DNA of 51,065 nt from CAZXNF01 sp050741255 (GTDB lineage: Bacteria; Pseudomonadota; Gammaproteobacteria; Burkholderiales; SG8-41), in contig JBOIEQ010000010.1 in assembly GCA_050741255.1 (NCBI GenBank), positions 1 to 51,065 on the forward strand, given 5' to 3'. The translations under genes and the position numbers were made by a program. This document shows, piece after piece, positions 24,779 through 32,170 of the stretch. The notes under the pieces were generated by a model. That model was not told where the DNA came from. It was given only the letters and a program-made list of their open reading frames with translations, and ran no database searches. The number at the start of each line of letters is the position of its first letter. The stretch's first letter is position 1.

Positions 24779-24879
24779 GTGAGGGGTGAGGGGAAAGGGG
24801 TGAGGGTAAAACATTCGATCACACCGTGGATCACGTGGGGTTCGATTTCCCCCCTCACTCCTTACCCCTCTCCCCTCAC
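24779..24879. repeat. Inverted pair of four-unit heptamer arrays between coxM and coxG
   Basis: The left array (24779-24806) is GTGAGGG, GTGAGGG, GAAAGGG, GTGAGGG. The right array (24852-24879) is CCCTCAC, TCCTTAC, CCCTCTC, CCCTCAC. They are 45 nt apart. The coxM stop codon (24876-24878, minus strand) lies inside the last unit. The left array has four runs of three or four G with 3-nt loops. Confidence 0.92.
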
Positions 24880-25679
24880 CGCCCCTTCAGAGCCGCTTCC
24901 ACCGCCCGCTGCGCCATCACGGTGATGAGGTGCGAGCGGTACTCGGCGGTGGCATGCAGGTCGGTGTTCAGTTCCTCGGCCGGAACCTTGATGCGCGCGA
25001 CCGACTCGGGGGCGAACTTCGTCGCGAGTGCTTTTTCCATGGCCTTGACGCGGAATGCGCAACCGGTGGCGCCGGTGACGGCGACGCGCACGTGGCCGGC
25101 GACCTCGGAGACAAATACGCCGACCAGTGCGTAGCCGGACGCCGGGTTGCGGAACTTCATGTAGGCCGCGCGCTTGACCATCGGGAAGGCGACCTTCACG
25201 ATCAGTTCGCCCGGCTTCAGCGCCGTTTCATACATGCCGGTGAAGAATTTGTCGGCGGAGATGGAGCGCTTGTTGGTCTCGATGGTCGCACCCAGGCCGA
25301 GCGCCGCCGCCGGGTAGTCGGCGGCCGGATCGTTGTTGGCGAGCGAACCGCCCAGCGTGCCGAGGTTGCGAACCTGCTGGTCGCCGATGCCGGCGGCGAC
25401 TTTGGCCAGCACCGGCAGCAGCAGGTTGACGTCCTTGGAAGCAGCCACTTCCGCATGGCGCGTCATCGCGCCGATGACGACGTCGGTACCGACGACCGTG
25501 ATGCCGCGCAGTTCCGCGAGCGCGCCGAGATCGACCAGCGTGCCGCTGCGCGAGAGCCGCAGGCGCATCGCGGGCAGCAGGCTCTGGCCGCCGGCGATTG
25601 CGCGCGCGTCCTCCGTCTTGCGGAGCAGGGCGGTGGCGTCTTTCAGCGTGCCGGGTTTGCGGTATTCGAAGGCGTACAT
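24876..25679 (-). CDS. coxM: FAD-binding medium subunit of a molybdenum hydroxylase (CoxM-like)
   Basis: The 267-residue protein has the two FAD pyrophosphate motifs of CoxM: AGGQSLLPAMRLR (about residues 29-41) and TLGGSLANNDPAADYPAAAL (about 108-127), then the CO_deh_flav C-terminal domain. In complete enzymes this subunit passes electrons from the [2Fe-2S] CoxS subunit to a quinone or other acceptor. No coxL or coxS gene is present on either side: the upstream neighbour is xdhC on the other strand and downstream is coxG. A longer open frame is the shadow of xdhC; the ATG at 25679 gives MYAFEYRKPG, the normal start. The TGA stop is formed within a repeat unit. Confidence 0.93.
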   Translation of the reverse strand: MYAFEYRKPGTLKDATALLRKTEDARAIAGGQSLLPAMRLRLSRSGTLVDLGALAELRGITVVGTDVVIGAMTRHAEVAASKDVNLLLPVLAKVAAGIGDQQVRNLGTLGGSLANNDPAADYPAAALGLGATIETNKRSISADKFFTGMYETALKPGELIVKVAFPMVKRAAYMKFRNPASGYALVGVFVSEVAGHVRVAVTGATGCAFRVKAMEKALATKFAPESVARIKVPAEELNTDLHATAEYRSHLITVMAQRAVEAALKGR

Positions 25680-25778
25680 GGCGTTGTCTGTTCCGGTCCG
25701 GGGGCGGGGAGGTGGGTCGATGCTAGCGGATGCGGCTCCCCGCGCGCAACCGGCACGTACCCGGAGTAACATTCGTCC

Positions 25779-26807
25779 ATGGACAGCGTCGATACCGAAG
25801 TACTGAAAGGCGCCGCGGGGTGGCTCGCCGCGGGCCGCCGCGCCACCTTGGTGACCGTCGTCAGGACCTGGGGCTCGGCACCGCGTCCGGTCGGCGCGCT
25901 GGCGGCGATCCGCGACGATGGCCACGTGCTGGGCTCGGTGTCCGGCGGCTGCGTCGAGGACGATCTCATCGAGAAGGTGCGGGCCCACGGCCTGGCCGGC
26001 GGAAAGCCGGAGGTCGTGACCTACGGGGTGACGGCCGACCAGGCGGCGCGTTTCGGCCTGCCGTGCGGCGGCACGCTGCAGCTTGTGCTGGAGCCGCTGA
26101 CCGCGGCCTCGCAGGTGCCGGAACTGCTCGCGGTCATCGACCGCCACGAACTGGTCGCACGCTTTCTCGACATGGACACGGGTCAGGTGCGGCTGGAATC
26201 CGGGCGCTGGTCGGACCAGCTCGCCTTCGACGGCAAGCATCTCAAGTCGATCCACGGCCCGCGCTGGCGCCTGCTGATCATCGGCGCCGGCCAGACCTCG
26301 CGCTACCTCGCGGAAATGGCGCAAGCGCTCGATTATCAGGTCACCGTCTGCGATCCGCGCGAGGAGTACGCCGACGAGTGGGCGGTGGCGGGCGCGACGC
26401 TGGTCCGCGGCTATCCTGACGACGTGGTGCTGGAAATGAATCCCGACCCGCACCTTGCCGTGGTCGCCGTGACGCACGATCCCAAGCTGGACGACGCGGC
26501 GCTGACCGAGGCGCTCAAATCGCCGGCGTTCTATGTCGGCGCGCTCGGCTCGAAGAAGAACAACGACAATCGCCGCCTGCGGCTGGCGGAGTTCGATCTT
26601 TCCGCCGAAGAGATCGCCCGGCTGCACGGGCCGGTGGGCCTCAGGATCGGCAGCAAGACGCCGGCGGAAATCGCGATCTCCATCCTCGCTGAAATGACGG
26701 CGGTGCGGCGCGGGGTGAGGTTCGACGGCGGCAGCACGGCGGCTGCGCCTCCCGCGACCGATCGCGCGGCCGACCCCGCGGTGGATCCTTACGCCTGCGG
26801 TTCCTGA
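25779..26807 (+). CDS. xdhC: XdhC/CoxI family molybdenum-cofactor maturation protein
   Basis: The 342-residue protein has the N-terminal XdhC/CoxI domain with TWGSAPRPVGA and GSVSGGCVE, a conserved FGLPCGGT, and a C-terminal Rossmann domain (XdhC_C) from about residue 165 (LLIIGAGQTSRYLAEMA) to GALGSKKN and GLRIGSKTPAEIAIS. XdhC proteins bind molybdenum cofactor, protect its sulfurated form and insert it into xanthine dehydrogenase-type enzymes. It is divergent from coxM with a 99-nt gap, which suggests shared control. No molybdenum-bearing large subunit is encoded nearby, so its client is elsewhere in the genome. Confidence 0.92.
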   Translation: MDSVDTEVLKGAAGWLAAGRRATLVTVVRTWGSAPRPVGALAAIRDDGHVLGSVSGGCVEDDLIEKVRAHGLAGGKPEVVTYGVTADQAARFGLPCGGTLQLVLEPLTAASQVPELLAVIDRHELVARFLDMDTGQVRLESGRWSDQLAFDGKHLKSIHGPRWRLLIIGAGQTSRYLAEMAQALDYQVTVCDPREEYADEWAVAGATLVRGYPDDVVLEMNPDPHLAVVAVTHDPKLDDAALTEALKSPAFYVGALGSKKNNDNRRLRLAEFDLSAEEIARLHGPVGLRIGSKTPAEIAISILAEMTAVRRGVRFDGGSTAAAPPATDRAADPAVDPYACGS

Positions 26808-26824
26808 CGGGCCGGATTACTGTC

Positions 26825-27463
26825 GTGCGCCGCTGGTGCCGCGGCCTCGGTGTCCTGGCCGCGTTGCTGGGTGGCGCCACCTTCGCGCAGGACGTTACGC
26901 CCGAGTTGCCCAACGGCGTGTTCCTGGTCGCCAAGCCCGAACTGACGGATCCCAATTTCGCGCAGACGGTCGTGCTGGTGACGCTGCCCGCTGGCGGCCG
27001 CGGTGCGGCGACCGGTGTGATCTTGAACCGGCCGCTGGGACGCAAACTCTCCGAATTCCTGCCCGATGCCGCGAACCTTCCGCCCGAAGCCGATGCGCTG
27101 TACGCCGGTGGTCCGGTGGAGCGCGCGCACCTGTACATGCTGGTGCAGGCACCGGCCGCACCGCCCGCCAGTTTTCCCGTGCTCGATGACGTTTACCTGA
27201 CCACCAGTCCGGAAGCGTTGAAGGAGCTGATGGCGGGACGCCTGCCCGGTGCAACGCTGCGGGTCTATGCGGGCTATGCCGGCTGGGCGCCAGGCCAGTT
27301 GCAGGCGGAGGTTGCGCGCGGCAGTTGGTGGCTGGTGCCGGCGGACGCCGCGCGCATCTTCACCACGCAGCCGGAGACGCTGTGGGAGGAACTGGTTCGC
27401 GCGCAGCGGGAGAAACACGCCGGCGCCCCGCCGCTGCCGGCCAGCCTCGCGACGATGCGTTAG
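26825..27463 (+). CDS. YqgE/AlgH family protein with apparent signal peptide
   Basis: The 212-residue protein contains the full UPF0301 (YqgE/AlgH) domain: NGVFLVAKPELTDPNFAQTV, then GVILNRPLG, YAGGPVE and YAGYAGWAPGQL. Unusually the domain is preceded by an n-region MRRW and a hydrophobic stretch ending in ATFAQDV, which looks like a cleavable Sec signal. Canonical YqgE starts near the domain and lacks a signal. The start is a GTG at 26825, 17 nt after xdhC; no later start precedes the domain closely. The function of the family is unknown. Confidence 0.88.
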   Translation: MRRWCRGLGVLAALLGGATFAQDVTPELPNGVFLVAKPELTDPNFAQTVVLVTLPAGGRGAATGVILNRPLGRKLSEFLPDAANLPPEADALYAGGPVERAHLYMLVQAPAAPPASFPVLDDVYLTTSPEALKELMAGRLPGATLRVYAGYAGWAPGQLQAEVARGSWWLVPADAARIFTTQPETLWEELVRAQREKHAGAPPLPASLATMR

Positions 27464-28008
27464 CCCCCGGGCAGCATGCGCCGCAGCGTGGGGTCATGCC
27501 GGATGAAGTGATGCCACAGCGCGGCTGCCGCATGCAGGCCGACCAGCCAGTACGCCGCCGTGGCCATGAACTCGTGCACCTCCTTCACGGCTTTGCCGGT
27601 GTCCTTGCCGAGCGGTCCGATCAGCGCATTGAAGTCGATGCCGAGGAACAGCACTGCGTTGCCCCGGCCGATCGCCGCGACGAGCCCCGTCACAGGAAGC
27701 GCCACGAGCAGGATATAGAGCGCAAGCTTGGTGAGCGTGGCGGCGCGGCGCTGCCAGGCCGGCGTGCCGGGGAGGTCCGGCGGCGGCGCGTCGAATGCGC
27801 GCCAGAACAAGCGCGCAAAGACCGCGAGCGCGGCGGACAGTCCCAGCAGTTCGTGCCAGTGCGTCATGGCCGCACGTCCCGCCGAGCCGCGCGGGTAGAT
27901 CCCCTTGAGTTCGATCGCGAGGCAGACGGCGGTCAGCAGGGCGAACATGCCCCAGTGAAACGCCTGGGCGAGGGCGCCGAAGCGGCCGGTCGAGTTGCGC
28001 CATTGCAT
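27460..28008 (-). CDS. Cytochrome b561 family protein
   Basis: A 182-residue inner-membrane protein of the bacterial b561 (CybB) type with four membrane helices. Histidines suited to bind two b haems are His20 (QAFHWGMF), His52 and a later pair near KEVHEF and GLHAAAALWHHF. Such proteins move electrons from ubiquinol to periplasmic acceptors, or to superoxide in E. coli CybB. The conserved start is MQWRNSTGRF (ATG at 28008); the frame opens further upstream without homology. Its end overlaps yqgE by 4 nt, converging. Confidence 0.92.
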   Translation of the reverse strand: MQWRNSTGRFGALAQAFHWGMFALLTAVCLAIELKGIYPRGSAGRAAMTHWHELLGLSAALAVFARLFWRAFDAPPPDLPGTPAWQRRAATLTKLALYILLVALPVTGLVAAIGRGNAVLFLGIDFNALIGPLGKDTGKAVKEVHEFMATAAYWLVGLHAAAALWHHFIRHDPTLRRMLPGG

Positions 28009-28172
28009 GACAGTCTCCGGGGAGGGTGCAGGCATTATCGCGGCGTCTGCCGCGAGCGCCTTGAGGCAGATCAAGTCCGCTCTTGCCCCTGCCGCAATAG
28101 ACCCGGTCCGGCCACCGCGGGTTCGCCTTGAAGGCGTAAGAAGATGTTACGGCGGGCGCGCTGGACGCTCAG

Positions 28173-28194
28173 CGTGTTCGCTTGCGCAAACACG
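28173..28194 (-). terminator. Hairpin downstream of the dnaJ tail copy
   Basis: On the minus strand a 9-bp stem with one G-U pair (28173-28181 with 28186-28194) closes a GCAA tetraloop. It occupies the same place relative to the tail copy as the hairpin 28272-28297 does relative to dnaJ. No T-run follows. Confidence 0.5.
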
Positions 28195-28219
28195 TCAGCC
28201 TCCGCTGCAAAGTTCGCCG

Positions 28220-28249
28220 TCACGAATCGAAGAAGTCGCGAACCTTGTA
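28220..28249 (-). pseudogene. Remnant of a second dnaJ C-terminus
   Basis: Read on the minus strand it encodes KVRDFFDS and a stop, identical to the last eight residues of DnaJ 101 bp upstream. The third positions differ from dnaJ (for example GTT for GTC and TTC for TTT). The stop and about 26 nt of 3' flank are also conserved. No longer DnaJ similarity is visible. Confidence 0.6.
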
Positions 28250-28271
28250 GTTCCGGCCGCGCGCTGCGATT

Positions 28272-28297
28272 AACTTGCCTGCGGGCGCAGGCAGGTT
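28272..28297 (-). terminator. Hairpin downstream of dnaJ
   Basis: Arms 28272-28282 and 28287-28297 (11 positions, one mismatch as minus-strand RNA) with a GCCC loop, 24 nt after the dnaJ stop. There is no T-run, so it may protect the 3' end rather than terminate. Confidence 0.5.
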
Positions 28298-28320
28298 AGC
28301 CTCCGCTGCAAAGTCCGCCC

Positions 28321-29430
28321 TCACGAATCAAAGAAGTCGCGGACTTTGTCCATCCAGGACTTGGCGCGCGGGCTGTGGCGTTCCTCGTCCTTGCGGCTGA
28401 TCGTGTCGAATTCGGCGAGCAGTTCCTTCTGGCGGGCGGTCAGGTTGACCGGGGTTTCGACCACGACGTGACAATGCAGGTCGCCGTGGCTGGCCGAGCG
28501 CACGCCCTTGATGCCCTTGCCGCGCAGGCGGAACACCTTGCCGCTCTGGGTTTCGGCCGGGATCTTGATCTTGGCCGAGCCCTCGAGCGTCGGAATCTCG
28601 ATTTCGCCGCCCAGTGCCGCGGTGGCGAAGGACACCGGCATTTCGCAGTGCAGGTCGTTGTGGTCGCGCTGGAAGACCGTGTGCGGCTTGATCTGGATGA
28701 CGACGTAGAGATCGCCCGGCGGGCCGCCGTTGGCGCCGGCCTCGCCCTCGCCGGAGAGGCGGATGCGGTCGCCTTCGTCCACGCCCGCCGGGATTTTCAC
28801 GGCGAGCGTCTTGTGTTCCTTGATCCGTCCCGCGCCGCTGCAGGCGTCGCAGGGTTCGGGAATGATCTTGCCGGTGCCGTGGCAGCGCGGGCAGGTCTGC
28901 TGCAGCGAGAAGAACCCCTGCTGCATGCGTACCTGGCCCTGGCCGTTGCAGGTGGGGCAGGTCTTGGGCTGGGTGCCGGGCTTGGCGCCCGTGCCCTTGC
29001 AGGGCTCGCACTCGGCGAGTGTGGGAATGCGGATGCGGGTGTCGGTGCCGCGGGCCGCGTCTTCCAGCTCGATGACGAGGTTGTAGCGCAGGTCGGCGCC
29101 GCGGTAGACGTTGGAGCGCCCGCGCCCGCCGCCGAAGATGTCGCCGAAGATGTCGCCGAAGGCGTCGGCGAAATTGCCGAAGCCGGCGCCGCCGGCCGCG
29201 GAAGGGTCGACGCCGGCGTGCCCGTACTGGTCGTAGGCTGCGCGTTTCTGCGGGTCCGACAGGACCTCGTAGGCTTCCTTCGCCTCCTTGAAGTGATCCT
29301 CGGCCTTGGGATTGTCCGGATTGCGGTCCGGATGCCACTTCATGGCGAGCTTGCGGTACGCCTTTTTCAGCTCTTCGTCCGGAGCGTCCCGGTTGACGCC
29401 GAGCGCTTCGTAATAGTCGCGTTTTGCCAT
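28321..29430 (-). CDS. dnaJ: Chaperone DnaJ
   Basis: The 369-residue type I J-protein has the J domain with HPD at residues 33-35, a Gly/Phe-rich linker (about 72-110), four CxxCxGxG zinc repeats (about 140-205: CKGTG, CPTCNGQG, CPRCHGTG, CDACSGAG) and the C-terminal substrate-binding domain. DnaJ delivers unfolded clients to DnaK and stimulates its ATPase. The frame extends to 29457, but MAKRDYYE at 29430 is the family start. It follows dnaK on the same strand, with a strong hairpin between them. Its 3' end is duplicated downstream. Confidence 0.98.
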   Translation of the reverse strand: MAKRDYYEALGVNRDAPDEELKKAYRKLAMKWHPDRNPDNPKAEDHFKEAKEAYEVLSDPQKRAAYDQYGHAGVDPSAAGGAGFGNFADAFGDIFGDIFGGGRGRSNVYRGADLRYNLVIELEDAARGTDTRIRIPTLAECEPCKGTGAKPGTQPKTCPTCNGQGQVRMQQGFFSLQQTCPRCHGTGKIIPEPCDACSGAGRIKEHKTLAVKIPAGVDEGDRIRLSGEGEAGANGGPPGDLYVVIQIKPHTVFQRDHNDLHCEMPVSFATAALGGEIEIPTLEGSAKIKIPAETQSGKVFRLRGKGIKGVRSASHGDLHCHVVVETPVNLTARQKELLAEFDTISRKDEERHSPRAKSWMDKVRDFFDS

Positions 29431-29457
29431 GTGCCGTCTGTTCCCCGTGTACAACAA

Positions 29458-29496
29458 CGCCGGGTTGAGCGGCTGGTGTGTCCGCTCAACCCGGCG
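29458..29496 (-). terminator. Perfect 15-bp hairpin between dnaK and dnaJ
   Basis: CGCCGGGTTGAGCGG (29458-29472) pairs exactly with 29482-29496 around a 9-nt loop. It lies just after dnaK and ends 28 nt before the dnaJ ATG. No U-tract follows, so it may stabilise dnaK mRNA or reduce read-through, lowering DnaJ relative to DnaK. Confidence 0.6.
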
Positions 29497-29523
29497 AGTT
29501 AAAGCGCCCCGAAGGGTGCGGCT

Positions 29524-31455
29524 TTAACCTTTCTTGTCTTTCACTTCCTCGAATTCCGCATCCACCACGTTGCCGTCGTCCTTCTTGCCCGCGCCGGCTT
29601 CCGCCGTGGCTTCGCCGCCGGCCGTCTGCTTCGCCTGTTCGGCCTGCATCATCTGCTCGGCGAGCTTGGCGGAGGCTTCCGCCAGCGCCTGTGTCTTCGC
29701 CTCGATCGCGGCCTTGTCGTCGCCCTTCAAGGCCTCTTCGGCGTCCTTCAGGGCGGCCTCGATCTTCGCCTTGTCGTCGGCGCCGATCTTGTCGCCGTAT
29801 TCCGCCAGCGACTTCTTCACGCTGTGCACCATGGCGTCGGCCTGGTTGCGGGCGTCGACCAGTTCGCGCGCCTTCTTGTCGTCCTCGGCGTGCTCCTCGG
29901 CGTCCTTCACCATGCGCTGGATCTCGTCTTCCGAGAGGCCCGAGCTCGCCTGGATCTTGATCTTGTTCTCCTTGCCGGTCGCCTTGTCCTTGGCCGACAC
30001 GTGCAGGATGCCGTTGGCGTCGATGTCGAAGGTGACCTCGATCTGCGGCATGCCGCGCGGGGACGGCGGGATGTCGGTCAGGTTGAATTGACCGAGCGAC
30101 TTGTTGTCGCGCGCCATCTCGCGTTCGCCCTGCAGCACGTGGATCGTCACCGCCGACTGGTTGTCGTCCGCCGTCGAGAAGGTCTGGCCGGCCTTGGTCG
30201 GGATCGTGGTGTTCTTCTGGATCAGTTTGGTCAGCACGCCGCCCAGCGTCTCGATGCCGAGCGACAGCGGCGTCACGTCGAGCAGCAGCACGTCCTTCAC
30301 GTCGCCTTTCAGCACGCCGGCCTGGATGGCGGCGCCGACGGCCACCGCTTCGTCCGGGTTCACGTCCTTGCGCGGCTCCTTGCCGAAGAACTCCTTCACG
30401 CGCTCCTGCACCTTCGGCATGCGCGACTGGCCGCCGACGAGAATCACGTCGTTGATCTCGGCAAGCTTCACGCCCGCGTCCTTGACCGCGATCTCGCAGG
30501 GCTTGATCGTGCGTTCGATGAGATCCTCGACCAGCGACTCGAACTTGGCGCGCGTGATCTTCACCGCGAGGTGTTTCGGGCCGGCGGCGTCCGCCGTGAT
30601 GTAGGGCAGGTTGACCTCGGTCTGCGCGCTCGACGAGAGTTCGATCTTCGCCTTCTCGGCGGCGTCCTTCAGCCGCTGCAGGGCGAGCATGTCCTTGCGC
30701 AGGTCGATGCCCTGTTCCTTCTTGAATTCGTCGCACAGGTAATCGATGACGCGCTGGTCGAAGTCTTCGCCGCCGAGGAAGGTGTCGCCGTTGGTGGACA
30801 GCACTTCGAACTGGTGCTCGCCGTCGACTTCCGCGATTTCGATGATCGAGACGTCGAAGGTGCCGCCGCCCAGGTCATACACCGCGATCTTGCGGTCGCC
30901 CTTCTGCTTGTCGAGGCCGAACGCCAGCGCGGCCGCGGTCGGCTCGTTGATGATGCGCTTCACTTCGAGGCCCGCGATGCGGCCGGCGTCCTTGGTCGCC
31001 TGGCGCTGCGAGTCGTTGAAGTACGCGGGCACCGTGATCACGGCTTCCGTGACCGGCTCGCCGAGATAGTCCTCGGCCGTTTTCTTCATTTTGCCCAGCA
31101 CCTGCGCGGAGACTTCCGGCGGCGCCATTTTCTTGCCGCGCGCTTCCACCCAGGCGTCGCCGTTGGGGGCGTCCACGATGGGGAAGGGCGAATGCGACAG
31201 CGCCTTCTGCACTTCGGCGTCCTTGAAGCGGCGTCCGATGAGCCGTTTCACCGCGTACAGGGTGTTCTTCGGGTTGGTGACGGCCTGCCGCTTGGCGGAC
31301 GCGCCGACCAGCACTTCGCCGTCTTCCGCGTAGGCGACGATGGAGGGCGTGGTGCGCGCGCCCTCGGAGTTTTCGATGACCTTCGCCTGACCGTTTTCCA
31401 TCACGGCCACGCAGGAGTTCGTGGTGCCCAGATCGATGCCGATGATTTTTGCCAT
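29524..31455 (-). CDS. dnaK: Chaperone DnaK (Hsp70)
   Basis: The 643-residue Hsp70 starts MAKIIGIDLGTTNSCV. The ATPase domain has VYDLGGGTFDVSIIE and VGGQSRMPKVQ, the linker is VLLLDVTPLSLG, and the C-terminal lid ends in an Ala/Glu-rich segment and EEVKDKKG. It folds and protects proteins in the cytoplasm with DnaJ and GrpE. A ribosome site GAGGACATC precedes the ATG. Upstream, inside the end of grpE, is a near-consensus sigma-32 promoter. Confidence 0.99.
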   Translation of the reverse strand: MAKIIGIDLGTTNSCVAVMENGQAKVIENSEGARTTPSIVAYAEDGEVLVGASAKRQAVTNPKNTLYAVKRLIGRRFKDAEVQKALSHSPFPIVDAPNGDAWVEARGKKMAPPEVSAQVLGKMKKTAEDYLGEPVTEAVITVPAYFNDSQRQATKDAGRIAGLEVKRIINEPTAAALAFGLDKQKGDRKIAVYDLGGGTFDVSIIEIAEVDGEHQFEVLSTNGDTFLGGEDFDQRVIDYLCDEFKKEQGIDLRKDMLALQRLKDAAEKAKIELSSSAQTEVNLPYITADAAGPKHLAVKITRAKFESLVEDLIERTIKPCEIAVKDAGVKLAEINDVILVGGQSRMPKVQERVKEFFGKEPRKDVNPDEAVAVGAAIQAGVLKGDVKDVLLLDVTPLSLGIETLGGVLTKLIQKNTTIPTKAGQTFSTADDNQSAVTIHVLQGEREMARDNKSLGQFNLTDIPPSPRGMPQIEVTFDIDANGILHVSAKDKATGKENKIKIQASSGLSEDEIQRMVKDAEEHAEDDKKARELVDARNQADAMVHSVKKSLAEYGDKIGADDKAKIEAALKDAEEALKGDDKAAIEAKTQALAEASAKLAEQMMQAEQAKQTAGGEATAEAGAGKKDDGNVVDAEFEEVKDKKG

Positions 31456-31497
31456 GATGTCCTCGTTAATCCTTGAAGAAATGATCCGATAGCGGGC

Positions 31498-31525
31498 AAA
31501 TGGGGCTAATTCGGGGAGTTTTCAA
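31498..31525 (-). promoter_or_regulatory. Sigma-32 promoter of dnaK, overlapping the grpE 3' end
   Basis: On the minus strand GTTGAAA, a 14-nt spacer, then CCCCATTT (31498-31505). The E. coli heat-shock consensus is CTTGAAA N13-17 CCCCATNT, so only one base differs. The -35 codes for the last residues of GrpE. Confidence 0.8.
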
Positions 31526-32033
31526 CCGATTTGGCCTTGGCGACGGTCACCAGCGCGGGGCGGATGACGCGATCGTGGAGGCGATAGCCCTTTTGCAGTA
31601 CCTGCAGCACTGTGTTTGGCTCCGCGTCGGCTTCGAGCGCGGTCATGGCCTGGTGCTCGTGCGGGTTGAATTTCTGGCCGTCGGGATTGATTTCCACGAT
31701 CTGGAAGCGTTCGAAGGCGGTCGCGAGCTGTTTCAGCGTCAGTTCGATACCGTTCTTCATCGCCTCGGGCGCGGTCGCGGACGCCGTCACCGCTGCTTCC
31801 AGGCTGTCCTTGACCGTCAGCAGTTCGGTCGCGAAGCGTTCGATGGCGTACTTGTGCGCGGCGGTGACATCGGCCTGCGCCCGCTTGCGGATGTTGTCGC
31901 CCTCGGCCTTGGCGCGCAGCCAGGCATCCTTGTGCTCGGCGGCAGCTGCTTCGGCTTTCTGCAACAGCGCTTCCGGCGTGGCCGGTTCAGGGGCGGCGGC
32001 GTCGGCCGCGCCGGGTTGTTCTGCTTCGGACAT
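31506..32033 (-). CDS. grpE: Nucleotide exchange factor GrpE
   Basis: The 175-residue protein has an acidic, Ala/Pro-rich N-terminus, the long coiled-coil helix (about residues 25-75) and the beta domain with the signature YRLHDRVIRPALVTVAK near the end. GrpE forms a dimer that releases ADP from DnaK and acts as a thermosensor. It has its own sigma-32 promoter. The 50-nt gap to dnaK is small. Confidence 0.97.
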   Translation of the reverse strand: MSEAEQPGAADAAAPEPATPEALLQKAEAAAAEHKDAWLRAKAEGDNIRKRAQADVTAAHKYAIERFATELLTVKDSLEAAVTASATAPEAMKNGIELTLKQLATAFERFQIVEINPDGQKFNPHEHQAMTALEADAEPNTVLQVLQKGYRLHDRVIRPALVTVAKAKSVENSPN

Positions 32034-32064
32034 GGGGTCTCCGCTTTTCTTAACCCCTTAGCTG

Positions 32065-32089
32065 GTGGGGGCGGAGCGGGGGATTTCAA
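32065..32089 (-). promoter_or_regulatory. Sigma-32 promoter of grpE
   Basis: On the minus strand GTTGAAA (hexamer TTGAAA at 32084-32089), a 13-nt spacer, then CCCCACC (32065-32070 for the core CCCCAC). The start of transcription would be about 20-25 nt before the grpE ATG. Confidence 0.65.
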
Positions 32090-32130
32090 CCCCCGAAAGG
32101 TGTGAAAAAGGCTTATTTAATCAAAGACCG

Positions 32131-32170
32131 GGCCGGATCACCCCGCAGCCTGGTGCTGCGTGACGGCCGG
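32131..32170 (-). terminator. GC-rich hairpin after hemH
   Basis: GGCCGG, TCAC and GCAGC (32131-32149) pair with GCTGC, GTGA and GGCCGG (32155-32170) with small bulges. On the minus strand it is followed by TCTTTG. It probably isolates hemH from the heat-shock genes. Confidence 0.5.

Larger units (their letters stand above)
28009..28320. other. 312-nt gene-free stretch holding a diverged copy of the dnaJ 3' end
   Basis: Between the b561 gene and dnaJ there is no credible gene. The stretch has a 56-bp direct repeat: 28194-28249 matches 28295-28350 at 49 of 56 positions, 101 bp apart. The second copy is the true end of dnaJ and its 3' flank. Each copy is bordered by a GC hairpin (28173-28194 and 28272-28297). 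The bases left of 28170 show nothing recognisable. Confidence 0.75.

Noticed and set aside
28009..28320. Small gene between cytochrome b561 and dnaJ
   Set aside because: No frame has a start with a ribosome site and coherent coding; the only protein-like part is the duplicated DnaJ tail.
29824..31476. Open frame of 550 codons antisense to dnaK
   Set aside because: Same cause; the sequence follows dnaK codon constraints and has no recognisable protein features.
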